A DNA stretch of 38,361 nt from NCBI RefSeq assembly GCF_001552175.1, contig NZ_BCQR01000050.1:1-38361 (forward strand). Reading direction: 5' to 3'. Origin of the DNA: Actinomadura kijaniata NBRC 14229. GTDB lineage: Bacteria > Actinomycetota > Actinomycetes > Streptosporangiales > Streptosporangiaceae. Each line of letters opens with the position of its first letter. Positions within the stretch are counted from its first letter, which is position 1. Shown here piece after piece: positions 16,798-24,832 of this stretch. A program made the translations under genes and the position numbers. A model generated the notes under the pieces. The model saw nothing but the letters and a program-made list of their open reading frames with translations. It had not been told where the DNA came from and did no database searches.

Positions 16798-17676
16798 TCA
16801 TGCCTTCACGGCCCCTTCCATGATTCCGCCGATGATCTGACGGCCGAACACGACGAACACCGCCAGCAGCGGCAGGATCGCCACCGTGGTCCCGGCGAAC
16901 ATCAGCGTGTAGTCCTTGAAATAGGCGTTGGCCAGGTTGTTGATGGAAAGCTGCACCGTCGGGTTGTCGGGGCTCAGCACCGCCAGCGGCCACATGAACT
17001 CGTTCCAGGTCTGCATGAACGTCAGCAGCCCCAGCACGCCCGCCGCCGGGCGCAGCGCCGGCAGCACGACCCGCCAGTAGACGCCGAACGTCGAGCAGCC
17101 GTCCACGCGCGCCGCCTCGATCAGCTCGTCCGGCACCGCCTGGTCGGCGTACTGCCGCATCATGAACACCCCGAACCCGGTGACCAGGAACGGCACGATC
17201 ACCGCCTGGAGCCGGTTCTGCCAGCCCAGCTCCACCATGATCATGTAGAGCGGGATGATGCCCATCTGGACCGGGACCATCATCGTCGCCACCACCGTCA
17301 GCAGCAGCGCGTTGCGGCCCCGGAACCGCAGCTTGGCGAACGCGAACCCGGCCAGCGAGGCGAAGAACACCGTCGAGACCGTCACGCAGGTCGCCACGAT
17401 CGCCGAGTTCAGCAGGCCCTTGGCGAAGTAGGCGTCGGGGTTGTCGAACAGCCGCCCCACGTTGTCGCCGAACGAGCCGCCCGGCAGCACCGGCGGCGGC
17501 ATGTCGGAGACCACGTCGTTGGTGCGGGTCGCCACCACGATCATCCAGTAGATCGGGAAGATCGACAGGACCAGCCCGGCGACCAGCGCCAGGTAGGTCA
17601 GCGGGCTGGCCTCCCAGAGGCCGCGCAGCCGGCCCGTTCCGCGCCGGGGCCCGCGCCGGGTGAGGGGGAACGTCAT
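16798..17676 (-). CDS. cebG: Carbohydrate ABC transporter permease CebG
   Basis: 292-aa inner-membrane permease with six predicted helices. The EAA loop that docks the ATPase is seen in EAARVDGCSTFGVYWRVVLP. It pairs with CebF to import cello-oligosaccharides delivered by the CebE lipoprotein. ATG at 17676 overlaps the cebF stop by 4 bp (ATGA). No ATPase gene is in the operon; in streptomycetes the shared MsiK ATPase serves such systems, and that is assumed here. Confidence 0.92.
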   Translation of the reverse strand: MTFPLTRRGPRRGTGRLRGLWEASPLTYLALVAGLVLSIFPIYWMIVVATRTNDVVSDMPPPVLPGGSFGDNVGRLFDNPDAYFAKGLLNSAIVATCVTVSTVFFASLAGFAFAKLRFRGRNALLLTVVATMMVPVQMGIIPLYMIMVELGWQNRLQAVIVPFLVTGFGVFMMRQYADQAVPDELIEAARVDGCSTFGVYWRVVLPALRPAAGVLGLLTFMQTWNEFMWPLAVLSPDNPTVQLSINNLANAYFKDYTLMFAGTTVAILPLLAVFVVFGRQIIGGIMEGAVKA

Positions 17677-18653
17677 CGCGCGCCTCCGGTGCGTCGGACG
17701 AACAGGAAGTTGAGCAGCGAGAACGCGATGATCATCACGAACAGCGCCCAGGACACCGTGGCGGCGTAGCCGTACCGGTCCTCGCCGAAGGCGTTGTCGA
17801 ACATGTACATCGTGATCGTCTGGAACTGGTGCAGCGAGCCGCCGTCCATCCGGTTGGCGCTGCCGACGCCGAACAGCGCCGGCTCGGTGAACAGCTGGAG
17901 CCCGCCGATCGTGGACACGATGACGGCGAACAGGATCGTCGGCCGCAGCATCGGCACGGTGATCTGCCAGAACTGGCGCAGCCGGGACGCGCCGTCGATC
18001 GCGGCGGCCTCGTACAGGTCGCGCGGGATCGCCTGCATCGCCGCCAGGAAGATGAGCGCGTTGTAGCCGGTCCACCGCCAGTTCACCATGGTCGCGACCG
18101 CCACCCACGACCAGCCCCGGCTGGCCTGCCAGTCGATCGGGTCGGCCCCGACCAGGCCGATCAGCCAGTTGGTCAGGCCGTAGTCGCGGTCGAAAAGCTG
18201 GGTGAACACGATCGCCACGGCCGCGGTGGAGGTGACCATCGGGGCCACCATCCCGATCCGGAAGAACGTGGAGGCCCGCATCTTGCGGTCCAGCGCCGCC
18301 GCCAGCGCCAGCGCCAGCAGCAGCTGCGGCACCGTCGACAGCACGAAGATCCCGATGGTGTTGACGGTGGCGTGCCAGAAGTCGGCGTCGCCGAGCAGGT
18401 AGCTGAAATTGTCCAGCCCCACCCACTTGCGGGTGCCGGACGCCAGCCCCCACTCGTGCAGCGACACCCACAGCGTGAAGCCCAGCGGGAACACGCCGAA
18501 GGCCAGGAAGACCAGGAAGAACGGGGAGACGAACAGGTACGGGGAGGCCCGCAGGTCCAGCCGGGCCAACCGGGACCGCCAGCCGCCGCGGGGCGGCGGC
18601 ACGTCGGCGGCTGGCGGATTCCCGGAGCGGGCGGGGCGCAGATCGATGGTCAC
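17673..18653 (-). CDS. cebF: Carbohydrate ABC transporter permease CebF
   Basis: 326-aa permease of the MalF type, with a basic cytoplasmic N-terminus, six helices and an EAA loop (YEAAAIDGASRLRQFWQITVP). Start: the GTG at 18653 is preferred over the GTG at 18668 because AAAGGAGGG lies between them, 6 nt before 18653. Second gene of the cellobiose operon after cebE (98-bp gap). Its stop overlaps the cebG start. Confidence 0.91.
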   Translation of the reverse strand: MTIDLRPARSGNPPAADVPPPRGGWRSRLARLDLRASPYLFVSPFFLVFLAFGVFPLGFTLWVSLHEWGLASGTRKWVGLDNFSYLLGDADFWHATVNTIGIFVLSTVPQLLLALALAAALDRKMRASTFFRIGMVAPMVTSTAAVAIVFTQLFDRDYGLTNWLIGLVGADPIDWQASRGWSWVAVATMVNWRWTGYNALIFLAAMQAIPRDLYEAAAIDGASRLRQFWQITVPMLRPTILFAVIVSTIGGLQLFTEPALFGVGSANRMDGGSLHQFQTITMYMFDNAFGEDRYGYAATVSWALFVMIIAFSLLNFLFVRRTGGAR

Positions 18654-18656
18654 GCG

Positions 18657-18665
18657 CCCTCCTTT
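18657..18665 (-). promoter_or_regulatory. Ribosome-binding site deciding the cebF start
   Basis: AAAGGAGGG (minus strand) sits 3 nt inside a longer possible reading frame and 3 nt (GCG, plus C) before the in-frame GTG at 18653. It therefore marks 18653 as the start and makes the GTG at 18668 unlikely. Confidence 0.75.
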
Positions 18666-18751
18666 CACGAGCGGTCGGCACGGCGGCGGGGCCGGGGAGG
18701 AGGGAGGTCAGCGGTCACCCGCCCCGGCCCCGCCGCCCGTTCCGGACGGGG

Positions 18752-20134
18752 TCAGCGGGCGGTCTTCTTCACTTCCTCGACCGCCTTGGCCCACGCCTCC
18801 TCGGGCTTGACCTTGCCCTGGCCGACCGCGATCAGGACGTTCTCCACGACCTGGCGCACGTCCTCGTTCTTGGGACCGAGGTGGACCGGCTTCACCTGCG
18901 CGGCCATCTGGCTGAAGATCTTGCCGGTGGGCGCGTCACCGAAGTAGGGGTCGGTGCTGCCGGACACGGCCGCGTCCTGCTGGGCCTGCGGCGAGGACGG
19001 GAACGTGTTCTTGGACTTGAACGCCGCGACCTGCCCCTGCGGGTTGGTCAGGAACTTCGCCAGCTCGGCGGCCTCCTTGGGGTGCTTGCTCTGCTTGGGC
19101 ACCGCCAGCCAGGAGCCGCCCCAGTAGCCGGCGCCGCCGGGGATCGGCGCCACGTCCCACTTGCCCTTGCCGGAGTCACCGGCGAACTCCTTGATGCCCC
19201 CGAGCATCCAGGACGGGCACGGCAGGGTGGCGAAGGTGTCGCGCTTGAGCGCGGTCTGCCACGGCGGCGTGAAGATCTGCATCCCGGAGGTCAGCTTGTT
19301 CTGCTCGAACTTCAGCACCGTGTCGAAAGCGCTCTTCACGGCCGGGTTGGTCTCGAACACCAGCGCGTTGCTCTTGTCGAAGTAGCTGTAGCCGGGGCCG
19401 GACCCGGCGTTCTGGAGCACGGTGGTGCGCAGCAGCGCCGCCGGGCCGTCCAGCCACTTGGTGTCGGGCACCTTGTCCCGGAACTTCAGCCCGGTGTCCA
19501 GGAACGCGTCCCAGGTCGGCCACAGCTTGCCGACCTCGTCCCGCTTGGAGGGCAGCCCCGCCTTCTCGAACAGGTCCTTGCGGTAGCACATGGCGAGCGG
19601 GCCGATGTCGGTGCCGAGCCCGACCAGCTGCTTGCCGTCGGGGGTGACGCCCATCTGCCACTTCCACGGCAGGTAGCTGTTCTGCAGCTCCCGGCCGCCG
19701 TGGTCGTAGAGGTTCACGAACTTGCCGGGCTGCTGCATGTACAGGGGCAGGATGCCCTCCTCCAGGGCCACGACGTCACCCGCCCCGCTGTTGGTGGCGA
19801 TCCACTGCTGGAGGCGCGGCTTGTAGTCGTCGAGGGTGGAGACCTTGCGCTGCTTGATCTTGACGTTGGGGTGCGACGCCTCGAACTGCTTGTACAGCTC
19901 GTCGTAGCCGAACTCGCCGAAGATGTCGACGGTCAGCTCGACCGGGCCGCCGCCGCCGGCGCCGCCGCCCTTGTCGTCGCCCCCGCCGCAGGCCGTCAGC
20001 GCGCCGCCGGTCAGCAGACCGGCGAGCACGACGGCGACGGCACGGCGCGTCCCCCTCGTGGGCCCGAACGCGAGGGACCGGGACGGCGCGGACGGGGTTG
20101 CCGGACGGGTGCTCTTCCTCCGGAAGGTCCTCAT
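18752..20134 (-). CDS. cebE: Sugar-binding lipoprotein of the cellobiose ABC transporter (CebE-like)
   Basis: 460-aa solute-binding protein of the bacterial family 1 type. A 30-residue basic N-terminus and a hydrophobic segment lead to the lipobox LTAC with the lipidated Cys49, followed by a Gly/Asp linker. The mature part (ELTVDIFGEFGYDELYKQFEASHP...) is typical of extracellular oligosaccharide-binding proteins. It captures the sugar outside the membrane and hands it to CebF-CebG. ATG at 20134 follows GAAAGGTGGG. First gene of the operon. Its promoter has a TTGACA -35 and a perfect CebR operator. Confidence 0.91.
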   Translation of the reverse strand: MRTFRRKSTRPATPSAPSRSLAFGPTRGTRRAVAVVLAGLLTGGALTACGGGDDKGGGAGGGGPVELTVDIFGEFGYDELYKQFEASHPNVKIKQRKVSTLDDYKPRLQQWIATNSGAGDVVALEEGILPLYMQQPGKFVNLYDHGGRELQNSYLPWKWQMGVTPDGKQLVGLGTDIGPLAMCYRKDLFEKAGLPSKRDEVGKLWPTWDAFLDTGLKFRDKVPDTKWLDGPAALLRTTVLQNAGSGPGYSYFDKSNALVFETNPAVKSAFDTVLKFEQNKLTSGMQIFTPPWQTALKRDTFATLPCPSWMLGGIKEFAGDSGKGKWDVAPIPGGAGYWGGSWLAVPKQSKHPKEAAELAKFLTNPQGQVAAFKSKNTFPSSPQAQQDAAVSGSTDPYFGDAPTGKIFSQMAAQVKPVHLGPKNEDVRQVVENVLIAVGQGKVKPEEAWAKAVEEVKKTAR

Positions 20135-20166
20135 GCGGACCCACCTTTCTCAGGTCGTGTGCGGAT

Positions 20167-20184
20167 CGTGGGAGCGCTCCCACG
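20167..20184. promoter_or_regulatory. CebR/CelR operator upstream of cebE
   Basis: Perfect 18-bp palindrome CGTGGGAGCGCTCCCACG. It contains the 14-mer TGGGAGCGCTCCCA, the known site for CebR of Streptomyces and CelR of Thermobifida. It lies directly downstream of the -10, over the likely transcription start. Confidence 0.92.
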
Positions 20185-20187
20185 AAG

Positions 20188-20215
20188 AAAAGACCGTGAG
20201 ACACGTCACTGTCAA
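20188..20215 (-). promoter_or_regulatory. Predicted cebE promoter
   Basis: On the minus strand: TTGACA (-35, 20215-20210), 16-bp spacer, TCTTTT (-10, 20193-20188). The -35 is a perfect consensus. The CebR operator begins 4 bp downstream of the -10, so bound repressor would block initiation. Confidence 0.6.
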
Positions 20216-20282
20216 TCCCTCGAAACACGACCGTTACCGGCCGCTTCCCGGCGGGCGGGAGGCGGCCGGTCGAAACGGCAGG

Positions 20283-21332
20283 TCAGCGCTTGGCGGACGC
20301 GGCCTGTGCCGGAACGGTCACCGGAGCGGGGGCGGTGGAGTCGCGCACCACCAGCTCCGGCCGGTACAGCAGTTCGGTCCGGTGGGCGCGGGTGCCGCCG
20401 ATCTCCTGGAGCAGCATGTCCACCGCCGCCAGCGACATCTCCCGCACCGACTGCCGGATCGTCGTCAGCGACGGGTCCAGGTACGCCGTCAGCGGCGAGT
20501 CGTCGAAGCCCACCACCGGCACGTCCTGCGGAACGCGCAGCCCCCGCGCGCGGGCGGCCCGGATCGCGCCGAGCGCCATGATGTCGTTGCCGCAGCAGAT
20601 CGCCGTGCAGCCCTGGTCGAGCAGGCGCTGCGCGGCGGCCTGCCCGCCCTCGACCGTGTAGAGCGTGTTGACGACCAGGTCGTCGACGTCGGCGAGGCCG
20701 GTGTGCGCCGCCATCCCGCGCCGGAACCCCTCGGTCTTGCGCCGGGTCGGCACGTACTGCTCCTGCCCGATCGCCAGGCCGATCCGGCGGTGGCCCATCG
20801 CGGCCAGGTGCCCGACGGCGGCCTCCAGCGAGGCGGCGTCGTCGTTGGACACGAACGGCGCGTCGATGTCGTCGCGGTACCCGTTGACCAGCACGATCGG
20901 CAGCGCCTGCTCCAGCAGCCGCACGTAGCGGGCGCGGTCGGAGTGGACGTTGGCGTGCAGGCCGTTGACGAAGATGATCCCGGCGACGCCGCGCTCCAGC
21001 AGCATCTCGATGTAGTCGTCCTCGGCGACCCCGCCGGGGGCCTGCGAGCACAGCACCGACATGTAGCCATGGCGGGCCAGCGCGCTCTCGATCGACTCGG
21101 CGAACGCCGGGAAGATCGGGTTGCTCAGCTCGGGGATGATCAGGCCGATCAGTCCGGCGCGCTGCTGGCGCAGCCGGGCCGGGCGCTCGTAGCCGAGCAC
21201 GTCGAGCGCGGTCAGCACGGCCTGGCGGGTCGCGGCGGACACGCCCTGCTTGCCGTTGAGCACCCGGCTCACGGTCGCCTCGCTGACTCCGGCGTGGGCG
21301 GCGATGTCAGCGAGGCGTGTCGTCATGGCCAT
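20283..21332 (-). CDS. malR: LacI family repressor of the maltose operon (MalR-like)
   Basis: 349 aa. HTH TRLADIAAHAGVSEATVSRV and the segment LDVLGYERPARLRQQRAGLIGLI closely resemble MalR of streptomycetes, which represses malEFG. A sugar-sensor domain follows (GVAGIIFVNGLHA; QYVPTRRKTEGF). ATG at 21332 shares its A with the aglA stop (TAATG), so it is co-translated. GGGAG precedes it by about 8 nt, and an ATG at 21326 is an alternative. Unlike the divergent malR of Streptomyces, it is here the last gene of the operon, and would be auto-regulated via the malE promoter. Confidence 0.88.
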   Translation of the reverse strand: MAMTTRLADIAAHAGVSEATVSRVLNGKQGVSAATRQAVLTALDVLGYERPARLRQQRAGLIGLIIPELSNPIFPAFAESIESALARHGYMSVLCSQAPGGVAEDDYIEMLLERGVAGIIFVNGLHANVHSDRARYVRLLEQALPIVLVNGYRDDIDAPFVSNDDAASLEAAVGHLAAMGHRRIGLAIGQEQYVPTRRKTEGFRRGMAAHTGLADVDDLVVNTLYTVEGGQAAAQRLLDQGCTAICCGNDIMALGAIRAARARGLRVPQDVPVVGFDDSPLTAYLDPSLTTIRQSVREMSLAAVDMLLQEIGGTRAHRTELLYRPELVVRDSTAPAPVTVPAQAASAKR

Positions 21333-22948
21333 TAACTTAGCTCCCACCACACGGCGGTGTCAGAGGGGAGCTCAAGGCTGTCGCCGTCGTGGTAGACCGT
21401 TCCACTGGAGTGCAGGACGGGGCCGCCGACGGTGAGGCGGACCGGCCGGTCGCCCATGTTGACGGCGCAGCCGACGGCGCGGCCGTCGCGCTCGCGGGCG
21501 AACGCCAGCGTGCCGGACGGGCCGTCCAGCCAGCGCAGCTCCCCGTCGCCGAGCGCGGGGTGCTCGCGGCGGATCCGCAGCGCCTCCCGGTAGAGGTTGA
21601 GGGTGGAGCCGGGGTCGGCGTCCTGGGCCTCGACGGTCAGGCCGCGCCAGCCCGCCGGCTGCGGCAGCCAGCTCCCGCCGTCGCCGAACCCGAACGGCGG
21701 CGCCTCGCCCGACCACGGCAGCGGAACGCGGCACCCGTCGCGGCCCGCGTCCTCCCCGCGTCCGCGCTGGGGGTCCCGCAGGAACTCCTCGGGCAGGTCC
21801 AGCACCTCGGGAAGGCCCAGCTCCTCGCCCTGGTACACGTAGGCCGAGCCGGGCAGCGCCAGCATGACCAGCGCGGCGGCGCGGGCGCGGCGCAGCCCGG
21901 TCTCGCCGCCGCCGTAGCGGGTGACGTGCCGCTTGACGTCGTGGTTGGACAGCACCCAGGTGGAGGGCGCGCCGACGAGCCCGGCGGTCCGCAGCGACTC
22001 CTCGATGATCTGGCGCAGCCGCGCGGGCTCCCAGGGGGCGCCCAGGTAGTGGAAGTTGAACGCCTGGTGCAGCTCGTCGGGGCGGGTGTAGCGGGCGAGC
22101 CGCTCGGGGGAGGGGGCCCACGCCTCGGCGACGCCGATGCGCTCGCCGGGGTAGGAGTCCAGCAGCTCGCGCCACGCCCGGTGGATCTCGTGCACGCCGT
22201 CCTGGTCGAAGTAGGGCAGCACGGCGGTGCCGAGCATCTCGATCTGGTCGGCGTGCCCGACGTCGGGCAGCCCCGGCGCCTTGACCATGCCGTGCGCGAC
22301 GTCGATGCGGAACCCGTCGACGCCGAGGTCCAGCCAGAACCGCAGGATGTCGGCGAACTCGGTGTGGACCTCGGGGTTCTCCCAGTTCAGGTCGGGCTGC
22401 TCGGGCGCGAACAGGTGCAGGTACCACTGCCCGTCGGCGGCGCGGGTCCAGGCGGGGCCGCCGAAGACCGACTCCCAGTCGTTGGGCGGCAGCCCGCCGT
22501 CCGCGCCGCGCCCGTCGCGGAAGACGTAGCGGGCGCGTTCGGGGGAACCGGGGGCGGCCGCCAGCGCCGCCCGGAACCACGGGTGCCGGTCGGAGGTGTG
22601 GTTCGGCACCACGTCCACGATGACGCGCAGCCCGTGCAGGTGCGCGTCGTCGACGAGGGCGCGGGCGTCGTCCAGGGTGCCGAACAGCGGGTCCACGTCG
22701 CGGTAGCCGGCCACGTCGTAGCCGAAGTCGGCCATCGGCGACACGTAGAACGGGGTGATCCACAACGCGTCCACGCCGAGTTCGGCCAGGTAGGGCAGGC
22801 GGGACCGGATGCCGGGCAGGTCGCCCACCCCGTCGCCGTCGGCGTCGGCGAAGCTGCGCACGTACACCTGGTAGATCACCGCTTCCCGCCACCAGCGGGT
22901 GGCGGCCCCGGCGGTGGCGGGGCGCGTCGCGACGATGTTCTGCGTCAT
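21332..22948 (-). CDS. aglA: GH13 alpha-glucosidase (maltose operon)
   Basis: Cytoplasmic family 13 glucosidase, 538 aa, no signal peptide. GH13 regions: DVVPNHTS (~112-119), GFRIDVAHG with nucleophile Asp216, GVAEAW with acid Glu275 and LSNHD with Asp337. The start WWREAVIYQVYVRSFADADGDG is that of the alpha-glucosidase/oligo-1,6-glucosidase branch. It would split imported maltose and malto-oligosaccharides to glucose. ATG at 22948 follows GAAGGA; a longer frame to 22963 is open but lacks such a site. It lies 37 bp after malG. Confidence 0.93.
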   Translation of the reverse strand: MTQNIVATRPATAGAATRWWREAVIYQVYVRSFADADGDGVGDLPGIRSRLPYLAELGVDALWITPFYVSPMADFGYDVAGYRDVDPLFGTLDDARALVDDAHLHGLRVIVDVVPNHTSDRHPWFRAALAAAPGSPERARYVFRDGRGADGGLPPNDWESVFGGPAWTRAADGQWYLHLFAPEQPDLNWENPEVHTEFADILRFWLDLGVDGFRIDVAHGMVKAPGLPDVGHADQIEMLGTAVLPYFDQDGVHEIHRAWRELLDSYPGERIGVAEAWAPSPERLARYTRPDELHQAFNFHYLGAPWEPARLRQIIEESLRTAGLVGAPSTWVLSNHDVKRHVTRYGGGETGLRRARAAALVMLALPGSAYVYQGEELGLPEVLDLPEEFLRDPQRGRGEDAGRDGCRVPLPWSGEAPPFGFGDGGSWLPQPAGWRGLTVEAQDADPGSTLNLYREALRIRREHPALGDGELRWLDGPSGTLAFARERDGRAVGCAVNMGDRPVRLTVGGPVLHSSGTVYHDGDSLELPSDTAVWWELS

Positions 22949-22985
22949 GGATGTCCTTCGCACGTGAAAGGGGACGGTGTCGGGG

Positions 22986-23837
22986 TCAGGACTTGGTGGC
23001 GCCGGCGGTCAGGCCGCTCACCAGGTGGCGCTGCACCGCCAGGAAGACCGCCCCGGCGGGAATCGTGATCATTACCGCGGCGGCGGTGAGCCAGCCCCAC
23101 TCGGCGCGGCTCTGGCTGACGAACTGCTGGAGCCCCGGGGCCAGCGTGTAGTGCTCGTCGCCGGTCATGAACGCGGTCGCGTAGGCGACCTCGCCCCACG
23201 CGGTGACGAAGCTGTAGAACGCCGCCACGGCCAGGCCGGGCTTGGCGAGCGGCAGGACCAGCCGCCAGAACGCGCCGAACGGCGTCAGCCCGTCGATCTG
23301 GCCCGCCTGGTCGATCTCGGTGGGGATGGTGTCGAAGTACCCCTTGAGCAGCCAGGCGCAGAACGGCACCGCGACGGTCAGGTAGGCGAGGACCAGCCCG
23401 GGGTACTGGTTGAGCAGCCCCATCCGGCCCAGCAGGTTGTACAGCGGGACGATCAGCACCGCGACGGGGAACATCTGGGTGACCAGCAGCAGCCACAGGA
23501 TGGAGCGCAGCCCGGTGAACCGGAACCGGCTGATCGCGTACCCGGTGGACGCGGCGATCAGCACGCCGATCACCGTGGTGAGGCCGGCCACCAGCACCGA
23601 GTTGAGCAGCCAGCGCGGGAAGGACGTCTCGGTCAGCACGTACTCGTAGTTCGCCAGCGTGGGGTCGTCGAAGAACCGCACGTCGCTGGAGATCCAGGCG
23701 TCCTTGGGCTTGAGCGAGGTCAGCACCAGCCACAGCAGCGGGATCAGCGCGAACGCGCTGGCGGCGACCAGCGTGCCGTGCAGGGCGATCGAGGCCCCCA
23801 GGCCGCGCCTGGCCTCCCCGGTGTGCGAGCGCGCCAT
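22986..23837 (-). CDS. malG: Maltose-type ABC transporter permease MalG
   Basis: 283-aa permease with six helices; EAA-type loop DQAGQIDGLTPFGAFWRLVLP. The sequence SLKPKDAW near TM1 and the C-terminus LAVQRHLVSGLTAGATKS are typical of MalG. The ATG shares a base with the malF stop (TGATG). Works with MalF, the MalE lipoprotein and an ATPase encoded elsewhere (MsiK in relatives). Confidence 0.92.
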   Translation of the reverse strand: MARSHTGEARRGLGASIALHGTLVAASAFALIPLLWLVLTSLKPKDAWISSDVRFFDDPTLANYEYVLTETSFPRWLLNSVLVAGLTTVIGVLIAASTGYAISRFRFTGLRSILWLLLVTQMFPVAVLIVPLYNLLGRMGLLNQYPGLVLAYLTVAVPFCAWLLKGYFDTIPTEIDQAGQIDGLTPFGAFWRLVLPLAKPGLAVAAFYSFVTAWGEVAYATAFMTGDEHYTLAPGLQQFVSQSRAEWGWLTAAAVMITIPAGAVFLAVQRHLVSGLTAGATKS

Positions 23838-24832
23838 CACCAGACCTCCCCTTGCTTGCGCAGTGACCGCAGGTACAGGCTGGCCATCACGACCAGCAGG
23901 ACGAGGATGACCATGCCGTTGGCGGCCGAGCCGCTGTAGTCGCGCAGCCCCATGAACGCGTCCCGGTAGGCGGCCGTCACCAGGATCTCGGTCGCGCCGT
24001 TGGGGCCGCCCCGGGTCAGCAGGAAGATGACCGGGAACTGGTTGAACGACCAGATGGTGCCGAGCAGGATCACCGTCCGGCTGACCGGCCGCAGCATCGG
24101 CAGCGTGATGTTGCGGAACTGCTGCCAGGCGGAGGCGCCGTCGACCCGGGCCGCCTCGTACAGCTCGCGGGGCACGGACTGGAGGCCGCCCAGCAGCGCG
24201 ACCATGTTGAAGGCGATGCCCAGCCAGACGTTGACGAGGATCACCGACACCTTGGCCATCGTCGGGTCGTCCAGCCACTCCACCGTGGGCAGCCCGGCGG
24301 CGCGCAGCATGCCGTTGGCCAGGCCGAAGTCGTTGTTGAGCACATAGCGCCAGATGAAGGTGGACACGAACGCCGGGGCGGCCCAGGGCAGGATGAGGAT
24401 CACCCGGTACAGGCCGCGGAACCGCAGCCGCCGGTTGAGCAGCATCGCCAGCCCGAGGCCGAGGCCCACGGTGAGCGTGACGGAGGCGACCGTCCACAGG
24501 AAGGTCCAGCCCAGCCGCAGCCAGAACTCGGAGTCGGAGAAGATCTGGACGTAGTTGTCCAGGCCGACGAACCGGTAGGTGGCCGGGATCGTGTTCATGC
24601 CGATCGTGCGGCCGACGTTGGCCTCGGTGGCGTCGGTGAGGGACAGGTAGACGCCGCGCAGCAGCGGGTAGCCGATCAGGACCCCCATCACCAGGAGGAC
24701 CGGGGCCACCATCGCCCACGCGTACCAGTGCGCCGACCAGCGTCCGGCGAACGGGCCGGCGGCCCGGCGCCGGCCGCGGACCGTGCGGTCCGCGGCCAGG
24801 CCGGGCGCGTCGCGGCGGGTGCCGGTCGTCAT
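23837..24832 (-). CDS. malF: Maltose-type ABC transporter permease MalF
   Basis: 331-aa permease. A basic, Arg-rich cytoplasmic tail of ~35 residues precedes TM1 (WAMVAPVLLVMGVLIGYPLL). The EAA loop is YEAARVDGASAWQQFRNITLP. The ATG at 24832 shares a base with the malE stop (TGATG), and the stop is coupled to malG in the same way. Such one-base overlaps through the operon suggest tightly matched expression. Confidence 0.92.
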   Translation of the reverse strand: MTTGTRRDAPGLAADRTVRGRRRAAGPFAGRWSAHWYAWAMVAPVLLVMGVLIGYPLLRGVYLSLTDATEANVGRTIGMNTIPATYRFVGLDNYVQIFSDSEFWLRLGWTFLWTVASVTLTVGLGLGLAMLLNRRLRFRGLYRVILILPWAAPAFVSTFIWRYVLNNDFGLANGMLRAAGLPTVEWLDDPTMAKVSVILVNVWLGIAFNMVALLGGLQSVPRELYEAARVDGASAWQQFRNITLPMLRPVSRTVILLGTIWSFNQFPVIFLLTRGGPNGATEILVTAAYRDAFMGLRDYSGSAANGMVILVLLVVMASLYLRSLRKQGEVW

